Positions 22,701 to 35,514 of a DNA stretch of 64,000 bases are shown here, piece after piece. The stretch is taken from the NCBI GenBank assembly GCA_921293015.1, contig OV121085.1, positions 19,915,911-19,979,910 on the forward strand. Direction: 5' to 3'. Made by a program: the position numbers and the translations under genes. The first letter of the stretch is position 1; each line of letters starts with the position of its first letter. Below the pieces are notes generated by a model that was not told where the DNA came from, searched no databases, and worked only from the letters and a program-made list of their open reading frames with translations. The DNA is from Phorcus lineatus (taxonomy: Eukaryota; Mollusca; Gastropoda; Trochida; Trochidae).

Positions 22701-25700
22701 TTGGACTAACCTGAAAGGAGAAAAAACTACCCTATATGGCCTAAGTGATGGTATTACTGGTTAGATAAATGTACCAGAATTATTTCTTAAGCCATTGGAC
22801 ATGATGATCAGCTGTCAAAAATGCCAGTGGAGCATTGTATAATTTCAAAAAAGGGAAGAGGACCTTTCATGAAATGGAAGCTTATCGAGTTGCTCGTTCA
22901 CCAGGGACACTGGTGAAGTCAAAGTAAGAAAATTATAAAGGATGGACTGTGAATAAAGTTGTAAGAAATTTATTCGATCTTTTTAACTTCAAAATCCAAG
23001 AATCGTGATCAAATTTTAATGCTAGAGTCTGTAAGAGAGACAAAATCACATACACCATGTCAACTGACAAATCTTGGGATGGAAGTACACAGGGGGGCCA
23101 TTGCAGAAGTAGCTTTATTCAGCTTTGGACATTTTCTTAATAGACAGAGACAAAAATGCCAAGAAGTTATTCCAAGAGTGCACATTCGTGGATGAAAAAC
23201 ATATTTCATTCTCTTATGTAATGAAGCAGGCACTGGAAACTGCAGATTTGGACATTGTTTCAATTTCCTGCATGTTTCCAGGCTACTCGTTGGTACACTC
23301 TAATCTAGCCTTGAGGTAGGTGGTCTGTCCGAGAGGAGACGATCAAACATTAAACGGAGAGTGCTGCATTCCGGGGACGTGTATTCCACGTGCCGCACAT
23401 GCGTGACACTACAGGTGGAAGGAAACATGCATCTTACTCTCCCTTTACGTCTAATAGTCGCTCATTTACGTGCATCGAATGGGCACTTTATTTAGTTGAT
23501 GTCCTGTGACAGGTTTGATTGTTTTTGGGTATCCATGCTGTGTCCTAGTTTTAAATTGATGCAATTCTATTTTTTTAATTGTTTTTCAGGTTTGTGGCAA
23601 TTTTTAACTTTGTTTTTGTGTGGAATGTGTATCATTTTTCTTGAGAAATTGAAATTGTCATTGGAAAAAAAGGTTATATCATGCTAAGCTTGAATTTCTT
23701 TGTCTTTCTTTCTTTTCTTTAAAATTCCTGGATCCGCCAAAGTCATGGTTGAAGTGATTTGTAAAGTATCTATAGAGATGATCTGTCTTAAATTATCATG
23801 ATGGTATTTAGAATTCAGCATAAAGATTGATATAGGTTTGCCAGGCACTGACTGAAGAATTTTCCTGATATAAGGGAATAATTTGTAATATTTCACTGAC
23901 TAATTGTAGTTGGAAGATCTGCCAAACTTTTTAGGAGAGTTGCAATTTTTTGGATCAAAATAAAGAAGTTCAACACGTCACAAAATAACTGGACATGGAG
24001 TGTCACCTTGCATTACAGTTCAGCATTTATCATGTTGGTTTTGTTTGCTTTACTGAGATACACTTCATTTGAAAATATGAGAACAAGTGCAGTATATTAA
24101 AAAGCCCTACTAATCTAAGTACATCAATGTGTCTGATATATATTCATGTCAGTGTTGATGCACTCTGCATAATTTAAGTCTATAACTTGCTGGGATTGAC
24201 AAAAATTCACAATGAACCCAGTTGACGGTAATGTTACTTTATAAATCAAACCATATCCATCTCAGCACTTTCTGCCTACCAAGTCCTCTCCGTTGGCGTC
24301 ATCAAAGCTCGGGATTGATTTGATACAACGTAAACATTTTCTGCCTACCAAGTTCCCCCAGTTGGAGTTATTTAAGCCTGTGATTGGTTGGAGACAAGTG
24401 TGTCTCAGCCTGTAGGGGGTTTCATTATACACCTCTTGTTTATAGCCAACTTTCTTCCTTTTGATATAATCTATGTGTTCTTATGTCAATGATGGGATAT
24501 AATTAACTCTTTCTTCAAAGGAAATGAATCACTATGAAAGTAATTTAGAAATAAATCTTGTACCGGTGTAATTTTATCACAGCGCTTAACTAAGGAGCTT
24601 TCCTGACTCGACACTTTCATTTATCTCACGGTACTTTTTTGCCATTTGAAAGGCCTTGCTATGTTTTGCGTGCCCTCAAATTGTTTAAAAATTTGATACA
24701 TGTTTCGGATGATAAGCTCTTTAAGATATATGATGAATCTTAGTTTTCTTATTGGTGCTCAGTATGCATATCTAAGATAACTAATATATATCTCTCTTAT
24801 AGTCTCTGGGCATTAGGATGGTTTATTAAGAACATCAGGAACCATTCCATAAACTCTGCCATTAGTAGTGGTTAAAATCTTAAAGATGACGTAAACCAAT
24901 CCTAAAGCCATATATCTTCTTATTAAAGCATTTTAACATCCTAAACTTGAAGTAACGAAACCAAATATGAATTACAAGTTACCATATTTCCTCTAATAAG
25001 CGCAGTATCTCTAATAAAATCTAGGCCTCTAATTAGGGCAGGGGGTCAAGGTTGGTTGAGAAAATAAGCGTCGGGTTTAAGCGACCAGGCGCATATTAGA
25101 GGAAATTTTGTATATTAATCACTGCAAGCTAATCACTTTTGATTAGCTTTTCCACTAGAATTAATTATACCTTTTTTGGCTTCAATAGCCCATTAGACTT
25201 CCTGGCTTATCTACTCTTAGAATTTGAATTTGCACTTTTGTGATATTTCAAATAAGTAACTTGTCATTTTTTAAATTCCATGAGACTTGCATATGAATTT
25301 AATGTTTTAATTCCTCCAGACATTTGTCACCAATAACAAATCTCTTTATTCCTACTATGTACATATATGAGTTATCATTTTTTACCAAAGGTGTAATTTT
25401 GTCAACCAGGGGCAAAATTAAATAACCCCAATAGTAACTTGGCACAAAATCAACCAGGTTTATAGGCTGGCGAACAGGCCTTATTTCATACAAGTGTTTA
25501 GATATTTATCTCTCTCGTATTTATGATATTGAATTTGAAGGGTTTTTGTGATTATAACAAAAAATGTCATGATATGTTAAAACAATACATTTTTTTGTGT
25601 ATTATATGTATGTATATATTTCCTACAGGTTAGATATTGCTAAATGTAATATTACACGTAAGATATTGTACTACCGTGACATTTGACCCAAAGTGGAGCA

Positions 25701-28700
25701 CAGCTGTCAATGTACACAGGTGTATGTATATAGAGAGAAAAAGCAAAGGAAACACAAGTGGGATAACAGTATCCATAGGGGGACTCTCCCTCTGACAGAA
25801 AACACTCCTCATCTCCCAAACACAAAACAATCAAAAACTCACAATTTATTTAGGGGAGTGGGGAGATAGTAATTAAAATAAATGTATGTTAGTAGTGAGC
25901 TCGACCCCCTGTTGCAGAGCAGCTGTGTCAATTTGTGAGTGTGGTCCCAGCCTCAGCCAGTGTAAAGTTAGCCCCGCTCGATCAAGCTGTCAGCTATACT
26001 GTTTTATAGCAGTATTTTCATCATTCTTTTCTGTGAATTGATCTACATCATTGTTTGAGTGTAATCATTCTTTCCCTACAGACGTAGCTTAATAAATATC
26101 TTCAAATGTTTTTAATTGAAGCACTCCCCGTCTAAAAGTGGGAAAGAGTGATATGCTATGTTCCAAGTTAGTCTTACAATCAGTGGTGCATTTTCAAAAG
26201 TTGTCCTTAATTCACTTCCGAATGCTTCTGAAAAACTACAATTTATTCATTTGATGTGCCAATATTTCTCACAATACAAAACTGTATGGAATATGTTTTA
26301 ATTGAATGGAAATAAGAATGGTATAAGCATTGCAAATGATCTCCTTGAGATAATTTTCCAAGAACAGATACATTTCGTCTAATTGTAACAGCTTTTGTGA
26401 GAATATATAACCTGTCTAAAAAGAATTTGATTCCATATTAGCATGCCAATCGATTCTAAGTTTAGTTTGCTCATCTTGTATCTGCTCTTGTATGAAAGTT
26501 AATTTAACCTATCTATGGATCACACTCCCATATTTCATCTGAGCTTAAGCTTGAAATATGCATGACAAAATTAGTAACAGTTTACATGAAAATAATAAAC
26601 TTGTGAACTATGATAAAGTTGTAACCACCTGATAAAATACAAATCATAAAAAACAATATCTCAAACTTATTCCGCCAACTAGCTGATGTCTATCTTGAAA
26701 TATAATGGAGTTGAACAAAAGCAAAGCTTCAGATACCGTAGCAGGGAAAGACATCCTTGACAATGGGCCTTTTATAGTGTTTTCAGTCATTTTCAGAATA
26801 ATGAATGTGCCATTCCCTTTTGTAGGAATAGTAGACCTTCTAATTCTAATGGGCCTTTTTTTACAAGGAATGTGCAAAATATCCCATGGCCCCTACCTTT
26901 CCCAATCCCTGTGTAGTGTTGAGAGTAACTGTATTTTGTTTCCTCTGGTAACTGATCCTCTTTGACACTTACTCGAACTGAAACAGGGAGTCTGATGCCC
27001 TTAATGATGTGTTTTTGCATGAAATTAACAAGTCTTATTTCCTGTTTTGTATCCCCTATTAGCCAACACTGGGCGATTGTTTACGTATTGTGATAGCAAA
27101 TTAAGAATAAGATGGAAACAGTTTTGTCAGAAATGATGGAAAAAATTCAAGAGACTTTTTTGTTCAAACCCTGATTATTCAGGAATTGTCGGTCATTGAT
27201 GATGATAATAGTATAATGATAAATGATAATTTGTATAACAATCCTAGTCAGTGTCAAAAGTATGCTTATGACGGGGACAGGACTAAAGACTAGTCAAAGT
27301 ATCTCGAAAGAGATGATGGAATCCCGCCAGGGGCTCAGCAATTTTTTCTGCAGTAGAGAACTGTTCTACACTCAGTCAGGTTTGGGAGCAATGCTACAGT
27401 GAATTTTACTGCAGTACCACCCATTGTTCGCTAATTCCAGACCATGCTCGTAGGTTTCACCGCAATGCATAGCCACATTGGTGTTGCGGGCTTTCTCCTT
27501 GCAATAATACTAGCAGCAGTGATATAAGTGAAATGCTCTTGAAAGCGGCTTTAAACCCCATATCACCTCACCTCACCTCGTAAGAGATGTGTTTTTAGCA
27601 TGGTCATGAAGGAAACAGTACTCCCAGCAAGTTTTATTTTGAAAGGAAGGGAGTTCCAATTTACAGGAGCTGAGAAGGCAAAAATCCATTTCCTGTTTTT
27701 TCAGTAGTACATAAATCTGCAAGTCCTAATTTACATAACCAATTAGACTTATCTTAACAAAGACATGTAAAAAAAAAAAAGGTTTGACATTTATATAGGG
27801 CTCTTTTTAAATCTAAAGAGGCGCAAGTTTTTTTTACACTGGAAATATTTTTTAACCCTTGCTGATTATAAAAGCAGCAAAAGTGATAAGTTTATGAATT
27901 AGTTCACATTGCAGTTCACCAAGTAGTTTGGTGACGACAGTAGACTTTTATCATCAATTTGCATCTCTATTTCATATGACCGATTGGCAATATTATATTA
28001 TATCGGTCAAGTAGGACATCAACAAAGAAGATAAGACTAAAGAGTAATAAATATCGTGAAGAGTACTCAAAAGTACAGGAAGTGTGAGGCTGTGTGCCCG
28101 TGCGGGGGTCAAGCGAATATTTACAGTAGTTGGTCATTTTGCTCATGTAACCAGAGACCCTATTCTCAGAGATGACCACCTATGGTGTGGAGCTTTTCTC
28201 TGTAAATGTAAAGCCAAGCATATGTTTGAGATCAGTTTATTCAGGTGGATTTGACTGTTTTTCTCAATCCTGTTGTTTGCCCATGCTAAGAAGCTCAGAG
28301 ATTATGTTTTAAGTATGCTGGGTTTGTTAGATTTATCCAATGAAATATATCTTCATCAAATGATCTTTGTATTCCAAGGACATTGTTAACTTGTGGTTTT
28401 CCTTCCAGGGTGTCAGAAAATATGCCAGATATTTCTTAACTTGAGAGTCTTCATGCTTCATTTTATTAGATTGCTTTCATGTAATATAAACCCATCTGTT
28501 GCACTGTTTATTTGGGTGGTTTCATCAGCTAATAGTTATTGTTTCTGAAGTTGTAAAAATATGCTGAAAACTTCTTGCTGTTGTGATTTTATTGTGTTTT
28601 GCATTGTGCAACTGAGAAATGTTCTTGCATTTGTGGGTTTAGTAACAATCTTGTTGACAAAGTATTGCATGTGTATTTTCAAGGTATTCTGTGTGAAATT

Positions 28701-31700
28701 GATATTGTTTTGCCTTTAGATCAGCTTGCTTTGGGAACATATAAATGTAAATATGACTCAATGGACAAATCCGAATATATCCAAATATATCATTCTTTAA
28801 AAATTTGGGACACCCCTCTTGATAGATTCAATACTAAATATAATCCAATGTTTAGAAATCTGCATTTTGTACTGGCGAGAAGTTATTCTCAGTTCAACTT
28901 CAATATTAAACCTAAGGCCTTTTTTTAAAGGGAGGTACTTTGTTCTTATAGCTTTTGCAGAAAAGCCTTTTAGCTCATGATGCCTCTTTGGTCTGCGGAA
29001 GAAAAAAAGAGATACCCTTTACCCTTTTTTAATTAGAAATAAGTAGTAGAATACCTACATCTTGTCATGACATGCCCTTCATGCATCTTTGGTGGATAAA
29101 ATATCGATGAATATTACAAACCTATTTCTTTATAAAAATTTACTTCTTCATCATAAGATATTGAATCATTTAAAGACTGATGAACTACAAAGCTAATGGA
29201 TTTAGTTTGTTTGAAGTACACAAAGAACATGTTATTGTATTCATGGACTCATGACCAAAAGAGGAAAGAGCACCAAGGCCTCCTTTCACAAAGCCCTAAG
29301 GTGATTGTAAGTCCTTAAGGTAACCTTAGTACAATGTTAAAGAATGGGAGTTAAGGTTAACCTTAGTTAAGATTGCTTTGTGAAAGGGTATGAAATACAG
29401 CCTGTTCAACTGTCCAATTGGTTGAATTTCACCAATAATTTTAATAACTGCTAGACTGGATTGGTCACTTTTCAGGCTAATTTCTAGAACAATCAGAAAA
29501 GTAAATTCAGTGTTCATAGATGCAAACGTAAAAGAAGCCTGAGCTTGGAAGCAGAGCCAGTGTTCTGAGAGCCACCTTGTAAACATATCACATCCCCTGT
29601 AACAAGCCTAGATGAAGCACAGCAGAGCTTGCTGTTGAATGACATCAGACATCAGGGCTTTTATTGCAAAACACCAGGGTGTCTTGTAACTGGCTTTAAA
29701 TTGCTGCTGAATTTTATAGCCCCTTGATTCTGTTGTAGATAAGAAACAGACCCCACTATAGACAAATGATACAAGGCCAGTGATGCCCAAACACTGATTC
29801 TGGCCCTGATAAGACTAAAAAGGTCTGCTCAACAAGACGGATAAAACCACGCTAGGCAATGAAATCATCAGCTGTCCAGCCTCTTTCTCTTCCTATTGCC
29901 CCGAGTCTAACAGGCTCAAGATTTGTGTGTATGTTGATACTGATTAAGATAAGATGTAAAAAGCTTTTTGCCAATTTGTTTTTATTTACCACTGCTTAGG
30001 CAAAATCTATAGTTGTATGAAGGAGAGCAGGCTTGTGGTGCCGCCAGCAGGATTTATGGATTTGTTGAGCTTTTGTAATTGTTTGTGGTACTGACTGAAA
30101 GTTTGATAAGTTTTGAATATATTTTCTCATATGATAATTATATAATAATTGAATAATAGTTAAAAAAATGTTTTACACATTTATCATACAGTTTTATCTT
30201 GAAATTTGTGTTAAGTAATAACAAATATCACCATTTTCAGAACATGGTTCTGGGTATTACTCATATTACTCATTTGTAGGCACAGCTTATTGAATAGGTA
30301 ACTTTCTTTAGGGCTGGAAGTTTAATGATTTTAAAGACATATTCGAAAGAGCAAATACATGTGAATGTGTCGGTGAGTTACACTTAGGGAAACAGAGAAG
30401 ACTTCCTGAAAGCTTTAAATTTTTTAAAATAAATTCTACTTGAATGCTGAACTCTTGTGGAGAGATATCTTGAGAAATAGAGGATACTGTTTTAGTCAAG
30501 AAAAATAAGAATAAAATAAATCATGCAAAAATTGTGAGCTCTAGAGCCAATAACTTTTTTTGCTATTGTTATATTTTCTCCTTGTGTACTATTTAATGTG
30601 TTATATATACAAACTATAATATTTGTGCATATTATTTTATTTCTGCAAACATTCTCATATTTGCAAATAAAAACAGAATATCTCATTGTATGTTCAGCAA
30701 AACACAATATTATTTATCTACGGTTAATGAGAGAAAGAAGTTTCTTTCCCAAGAGAACTCTTGTCAGAGTTAAAGGTCAATCAAAACTTACATATCAACT
30801 TTAATAAAATGAACATACATTTTACTTATGCCAGGGTTCCATGGCAGTTCTTCTTTGTCTTGGAATCTCTCGGTGCACTATCCATGATTCCCAGCCCCCT
30901 CCTGTAAAGACGTCATTGCATGCAGCATGGGAAAATTTGCCTTCTCATGCTTTCTCTTTCCATATGCACAATGATATATATACTTAGAGCTTTTGTCTGT
31001 TTTAGGAAAATCCCATGGAAATTAACGAACTGCGGGTTGATGTCAGAACTGAGGCTGCCAAGTTTGGGGAGGTCAAGAGAGTTACAGTTTATGATGTGAG
31101 TAATTGGACGTTGTATGATACAGGGTGGTCTGCTGATCCCTTGTCTTTTAATATTAATTTGAGAAAATTATACTGATGACATAATCTGTATTTCAATGCA
31201 AAGTATAATGTGCAGATAATGTCAAATATGTAAATATGTTATCATGTTGGTAAGGACATGAATGGTGTGTGAGACAAGGTTGTATGATGGGTCCATGTCT
31301 TTTCTTGGTTGTTGCAAAACAGTTCAACAAGTTCTGCAAAGTGACATGCTTATGTGTGGTACAAGTTGACATTATCCAATGTCATAATGGCTTAATGTAA
31401 CTATCCTTATCAATCATTTCAAACAATTTTTAAGAGAGGAGAGCACTTTTATTATTCATAAATCAAGAATATGTTCTTCCATTATCCTTCTTGAGAAACC
31501 ATGTCGTTTCTAGTTTGTCTGCTCAATGGAATAATACATTCAAGATGAGTTGTATAAAAAATGACTTTGTGAAACAAGTAATGTATTTTAAATTGCTTCC
31601 CATCAATTCATAATTCATAAAAATTATTCACTTGTATTGTCTTTCACATCCATTGCAAATTTCCCTGGGAAGGAAGTTAGAAGACTTGCGGGTTTCATCC

Positions 31701-34621
31701 CCTCTGTAATGTAACTGTCAGCTCTTATATTCATTTCATTATACATTGCTAAAGAGCTTGCCCAGCCATCATGGGCATGCTGATATTGAATGAAGTATCA
31801 TAAACCCCAGATACACATCTGGCAAATAAGATATCAGAGTCCGTAAAGTTAATATCCTAATTACATGTGTACTCGAATAACCAGAAGATTTCTTCATCTG
31901 TAGTTTCTTTGTTCCCTTGCGTATGGAATTTTGAACCATTTTTCAATATCTTTGTTTATCATGATTGTATTTGAAGAATTTGAAATGAAAATATTTTATT
32001 AATCAAATTATGTTGAAAGGAATGTTTCCATTAGCAGAGATATGGAAATATTTTCTGTCCAGATGTAGAATAAATTTGGTCGAAGTTTACCTTTTGGTTT
32101 TGAAAAGATAATGCATTAGTTACTTTTCTAGAAATTGTGAAACTGTTAATTAAATGTTGTGTTTCAAATTATTTCAAACATATACAAACAACAAATAGGA
32201 AATAATTTTTATATTTATAAATTTTATCACCATCACAACAAGCCTACAAAGATTCACATACATGTTAACTGTTTTATATACACTAAACCTCAGTCTTCAT
32301 TAAAGCAAACTGAATTTATTATCATTGCTTATTTGACAAGTGTCCATGACACTTTTATGGTTACGAAATATTTCAAATCTTATGGTTGCCAAGTTCTATT
32401 GAATTTCTTAAAACATAAGCATGTGGCATGTTTAATTGTTGCTCAGCACGTTGCTGCCAGTATGAAGAACATGGTTCAACTCAAACTTGATCAGAATTGA
32501 TGCAAAGCTAGCCAGTAGTTTGAGTCAGGGGATCTACAAGATGTTGAAAGGACGTAATGTTACCAAATGAGACAGGTCCTCTTGGCAGTTTTATTTTTAT
32601 GTCATTCTGGTTGAGGCTGAGACTTTAACACAGAAGTCAAAATTTCCCTCAAGCATTTTCCAAATCATAGAGAAAAGTGGTTGGGAATTTGTGATTCGGG
32701 GTTTAATGCCGCTTTTTAAGAGTATTTCACTTATATCACGACTGCTAATATTATTGCAGGGAGAAAGCCCGCAATACTATTTTGGTTATGTATTGCAGTG
32801 AAACCTGCGAGCATCAGCTGGAACTAGTAAGCCACTGGTGGCACAGTGCTGAAATTCAGTGTAGAATTGCACCCAAACCTTACTGCATGTAGAACACTTC
32901 TGTACTGCAGACAAAATTAATTTATCTGTTATCTCTGAGACAAATTATGTTAATATCGTATATGAAAATAGAAGCCAAGGACTTTATGGATGACATACAT
33001 TTTTATCTGATAATAGTTACACTTTGTTAAAGATTTTGAAATTCAAAGGGTAATGATAGAAAACCTTTTAAGAATCTATACAGCAAAAGTGCTATTGTGC
33101 CAAAAAAAAGAGTAAATCATTCATAAAAATCCTCAGCTACTTTATCATATCAAATTGTGGAATACCAGAATTAAACAGTTATTTGATATACTCTATTTAG
33201 TGAATTTAAAAAATTAATCACTTTCACAATGTCCTATAAGCAATTTCAAAGTTATTGATAAAATAGGAACTCATAACTAAACTTACTTTACAATATCCAT
33301 ATCCTAATGAATTGTAATGTCATAAATATTTTCAGTTCTTGTCAAAATGTCCCCCCAAAAGTTACCAGACCATCAATGATTATGAAGCATGTGCTTTAGA
33401 ACCAGGAGTTTTCAAAATGAGAATAATAATAACAAAATTGTGTCTTTTAGAGTAAGAAAAATAGTGAAAAGAAAGCTGCATTCTTATCTAGATAAAAGAA
33501 ATCTAACTTCCATTTTCTTTGACTGATTGAAAAACTTAATTCAAATAGCCAAACTGAGAAACTATTTTATTGCTTCTTATAAAAAAGGTTGATAAATATT
33601 TCACATGTTAATATCAATCTGATTGAGCTTTTAAAAAATGACTCTTTTCAGTACCAAGAAAGAACTTTCAAATTGCTATAAGTTTGAATACATTGTTACA
33701 ATTTGAAAATTAAAAAATGACTTGTCATGAAAACATTCTCCACTTGCAGGTTTGCTTTGACCTTCATAAGATTAACACACAAATGGGAATCATGTTATAT
33801 GTACAGGCAATATTAAATCATTGAAAATCTTGATGATAGCAATGTTGTGTATATTCTACTTCTTTATCTTTGGATGTATTGACAAAGATACTAATGTCAA
33901 AGACCCTAGTAATATGTATCCTTTCCAGGATAAAGAAGTTGTCAATCCACAAAATTGCAGTCATCAATCATTGTCACTTCAACTTCTTAAATTCCTTTCA
34001 GATAATTTCAAAATCTTGTAATGTTCCCAATTTATGTCATAATAAACTTCCAGGAACATATTGTTTATTTATAAATGACCTACATTTCAGCGTCATCCTG
34101 ATGGCGTCATCTCTGTCAAGTACAAGGAGGCTGAAGAGGCTGACATGTGCATCTCCCAGCTGAATGGTCGCTGGTTTGCCAAGCGTAGAATCATCGCACA
34201 AGTGTGGGACGGCAAGTCCAAATATGAAGTGGAAGAGACGGAAGAGGAGCGAGAAGCTCGCCTGAAGAAATGGCAGGACTTTCTGGAGACTGGAGCTACT
34301 GCAGAGCCTTCCTCAGTTCCTGCTCCTGCTGTGACATCATCAGAAAGTGTGGCGACATCATCAGAAAGTGTGGCGACATCATCAGAAAGTGTGGCGACAT
34401 CATCAGAAAGTGGGGTGAAGTCATTAGAAACTGTCACAACTGAGAGTGTTACGCCATCTGAAAATGTGACACCAGAAAATGGAAGTTCCTCAAAAAATGT
34501 TGAAAATTCCACACCTGTTGAAGCAACATCATCCAAACCTCAATCCACAGACACTGTTACATCAGATTCTGGGGTTTCAGTTGAAGCCAAGGGAAATGCT
34601 GATGCAAACCCTGTTGAATAA
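13746..34621 (+). CDS. HTATSF1: HTATSF1 (Tat-SF1/CUS2) splicing factor, seven coding exons, 540 residues
   Basis: Coding exons: 13746-13886, 17165-17558, 17885-18087, 19018-19187, 19592-19685, 31006-31095 and 34091-34621. All introns are GT-AG and the frame joins without error to a TAA at 34619-34621. Residues 1-47 carry FDEQLR and FEWDAQKKAYFPK, the conserved N-terminus. An acidic/Lys-rich linker follows. RRM1 is at about 190-275 (IYISGL; KGDGLCCF). After a basic segment comes the DWRPE motif, then the C-terminal U2AF-homology motif at about 320-410. Its RWF (391-393) is the R-x-F loop that in the family grips the Trp-containing ligand motifs of SF3B1. The family remodels U2 snRNP in the nucleus. 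The acidic tail is much shorter than the human one (about 750 residues) and is replaced by a Ser/Thr/Val-rich tail. The fifth intron (19686-31005) is 11.3 kb. Confidence 0.95.
13957..16816. mobile_element. Larger inverted-repeat element in HTATSF1 intron 1
   Basis: About 13957-14050 (ATTCATAGGTTTCACT, then GTCAGCCATTTGTGTTGACAA) is matched in reverse complement by about 16745-16816 and continues at 15850-15885 once the inserted hAT element is removed. The imperfect arms are near 100 bases and the inside (14080-15840) has no recognisable coding region. It may be a non-autonomous DNA transposon. Exact ends and target duplication could not be set. Confidence 0.45.
15893..16750. mobile_element. 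Non-autonomous hAT element with exact 8-bp TSD
   Basis: Starts TAGGGGTGGGCGATATA and ends CAATACCCAACCCTA. These are imperfect TIRs with further CGCAATATATCG similarity inside. TTGTCCAC occurs directly on both sides (15885-15892 and 16751-16758). An 8-bp duplication plus TAGGG-TGGG ends is diagnostic of the hAT superfamily. The 858-bp element has no transposase frame. It split the right inverted repeat of the older element at 13957-16816. Confidence 0.85.
17559..19591 (+). other. HTATSF1 introns 2, 3 and 4
   Basis: Intron 2 is 17559-17884, intron 3 is 18088-19017 and intron 4 is 19188-19591. All have GT donors (GTAAAA, GTAAAG, GTGAGT) and AG acceptors. I see no repeat with clear ends in them. 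Frames that read across these splice sites, such as 17195-17656 and 17728-18111, mix exon and intron. Confidence 0.75.
20407..20455. repeat. Perfect 16-bp inverted repeat
   Basis: AATACTTACCCCACTT at 20407-20422 pairs exactly with AAGTGGGGTAAGTATT at 20440-20455 across a 17-base loop. It contains a donor-like GTAAGT on each strand. Intron location suggests a small repeat remnant. Confidence 0.7.
20681..20838 (+). repeat. Half copy of the 6701-7135 element
   Basis: Matches the right half of that element in order: GATTGGWTAGCTGAGTTTA, GGCTGC then GTCAGACC, GAATAGCCTTAGTTCGAATC, AAAGTCAATATTTTGAAAC, and a decayed TTGATTTTAAT terminus. Confidence 0.6.
21911..22285 (+). mobile_element. TTAA-type MITE, copy 4, diverged
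   Basis: Begins TTAAAGGTGCATAGAATCTG followed by TTGTTGGTGTCA, close to the left end of the 50238 copy, and can be closed by GATGCGCTTTAA at 22285. A 13-base poly-G run lies inside (22029-22041). The right end is less certain than the left. Confidence 0.45.
24267..24397 (+). repeat. Diverged tandem dimer, period about 68 bp
   Basis: TTTCTGCCTACCAAGT occurs at about 24270 and 24338. Each is followed by a related GTTGG-x-GT and GATTG block and ends GATACAA or GAGACAA. Confidence 0.55.
24984..25112. repeat. Small fold-back repeat
   Basis: ATATTTCCTCTAATAAGCGC on the left is mirrored by GCGCATATTAGAGGAAAT on the right. The interior repeats CTCTAAT. No coding content. Confidence 0.55.
27316..27581 (+). 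mobile_element. tRNA-derived SINE, copy 2, head truncated in the B box
   Basis: Begins within the B-box region (GGAATCCCGCC) and runs through the common body (CACCGCAATGCATAGCCACA) to a TCACC-repeat tail. AAGAGATG flanks both sides (27308-27315 and 27582-27589), a clear target duplication. The tRNA head was lost, as in incomplete reverse transcription. Confidence 0.8.
29281..29390. repeat. Palindromic repeat with CTTTCACAAAGC ends, copy 2
   Basis: CTTTCACAAAGC at 29283-29294 mirrors GCTTTGTGAAAG at 29375-29386. The interior carries CTAAGGT and ACCTTAG blocks as in 8187-8304. Confidence 0.65.
31096..34090 (+). other. HTATSF1 intron 6
   Basis: Donor GTGAGT after 31095 and acceptor CATTTCAG before 34091. 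Apart from a SINE near 32690-32925 it is AT-rich without recognised features. Confidence 0.75.
32690..32925 (-). mobile_element. tRNA-derived SINE, copy 3, both ends worn
   Basis: Matches the body of the 4691 copy on the same strand: GGGGTTTAATGCCGCTTTT, TCACTTATATC, GGGAGAAAGCCCGCAATAC, then CTGCAGACAAA. The tRNA head is missing and no target duplication is clear. Confidence 0.7.
34331..34414 (+). repeat. 21-bp in-frame tandem repeat in the HTATSF1 tail
   Basis: Four nearly identical 21-base units encode repeats of seven residues reading SSESVAT. Divisible by three, so length change would keep the frame. It lies in the disordered tail beyond the UHM. Confidence 0.85.
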
Positions 34622-34897
34622 TAAACTGTAAAAATCCATTCACCACATAAATCTATTCAGTTATTGTCTAGGGAATATTCTTCAGTACCTTATCCTCATG
34701 TGACACCATTTGACACATCATTGCATATGGTAGCAAATCCTTATGTCTTATGTTGGCATCAGAACTTTAATGACATCAATAAGTGCTTCTACTTACAAAA
34801 TTGATGACATCTTCAGAAGTTGCTGTAGTAAATGAAGGACCTGGAACAGAGTATATTGGGAGATTTCAATGACAAATTGTTACTTAGACGTATATGA

Positions 34898-34903
34898 ATA
34901 AAA
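34898..34903 (+). terminator. Candidate polyadenylation signal of HTATSF1
   Basis: AATAAA about 280 bases after the stop codon. A second AATAAA lies near 35004. Which one is used cannot be told. Confidence 0.4.
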
Positions 34904-34945
34904 GTTACTATTTTTATTTGATTAAGGCAACTCAGAATCTATTTC

Positions 34946-35052
34946 TTAAGGTCCTCCTTTAACAATGGTGATTGTAAGTCAATTTATGTTATTTATGTTA
35001 GAGAATAAAACTGAAGTTGAACTTTGGTCAAAGTTGCTTTGTGAAGGAGCCA
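34946..35052. repeat. Palindromic repeat, copy 3, decayed
   Basis: CTTAAGGTCCTCCTTTAACAA, then GGTGATTGTAAGTC, and the right end GTTGCTTTGTGAAGGAG correspond to the copy at 29281-29390 with more changes. It may lie in or just after the HTATSF1 3' UTR. Confidence 0.5.
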
Positions 35053-35514
35053 CGGGACGTTCATCAATTCATGCTCTAGGTGTGAAATGATAACAGTTTG
35101 ACAACATCATGAGAAAGGGGGAGGGGGTTCTCTCATCTGAAACTGCTTCACTCTTTTAAGAGCCAAATCTTGCTTTCTCAGTGATTATAAAAAACTTAGG
35201 TTACAGAAATAAATTTAAATTTGATCAAATCTATTATGAAATGTATAACTAACATAATATATTTTAAAATGTTAAGTAATGAATAAGTATTGTTATTTGT
35301 ACATAATATCAGTTTGATATCATGAATTTAATATATTCATATATACCAAGAATTGTACCAGCGCAAATTTATAACTTTTCTTACCATTACTGCTTGTGCA
35401 GTTTATTACTTTACAACTCAGTGTTTAACTCATCATTGTTTTTTGTCAAATATTATTTCTATCTCATCGAGTGGTTTTTAGAAAGTGATAATATCAAGGG
35501 TGTTGCAGCTATGA

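Larger units (their letters stand above)
19686..31005 (+). other. HTATSF1 intron 5, 11.3 kb
   Basis: Donor GTAGGA after 19685, acceptor TTTTAG before 31006. It holds a short perfect hairpin (20407-20455), a half MITE (20681-20838), a TTAA-type element (21911-22285), a 68-bp dimer (24267-24397), a fold-back (24984-25112), a SINE (27316-27581) and a palindromic repeat (29281-29390). The rest shows no gene; every open frame is short and AT-driven. Confidence 0.7.

Noticed and set aside
28599-28928. 109-codon frame in HTATSF1 intron 5
   Set aside because: No ATG at its beginning, AT-driven composition and no recognisable motif.
33821-34163. Frames overlapping the last HTATSF1 intron and exon
   Set aside because: They read through the CATTTCAG acceptor in the wrong frame for the UHM.
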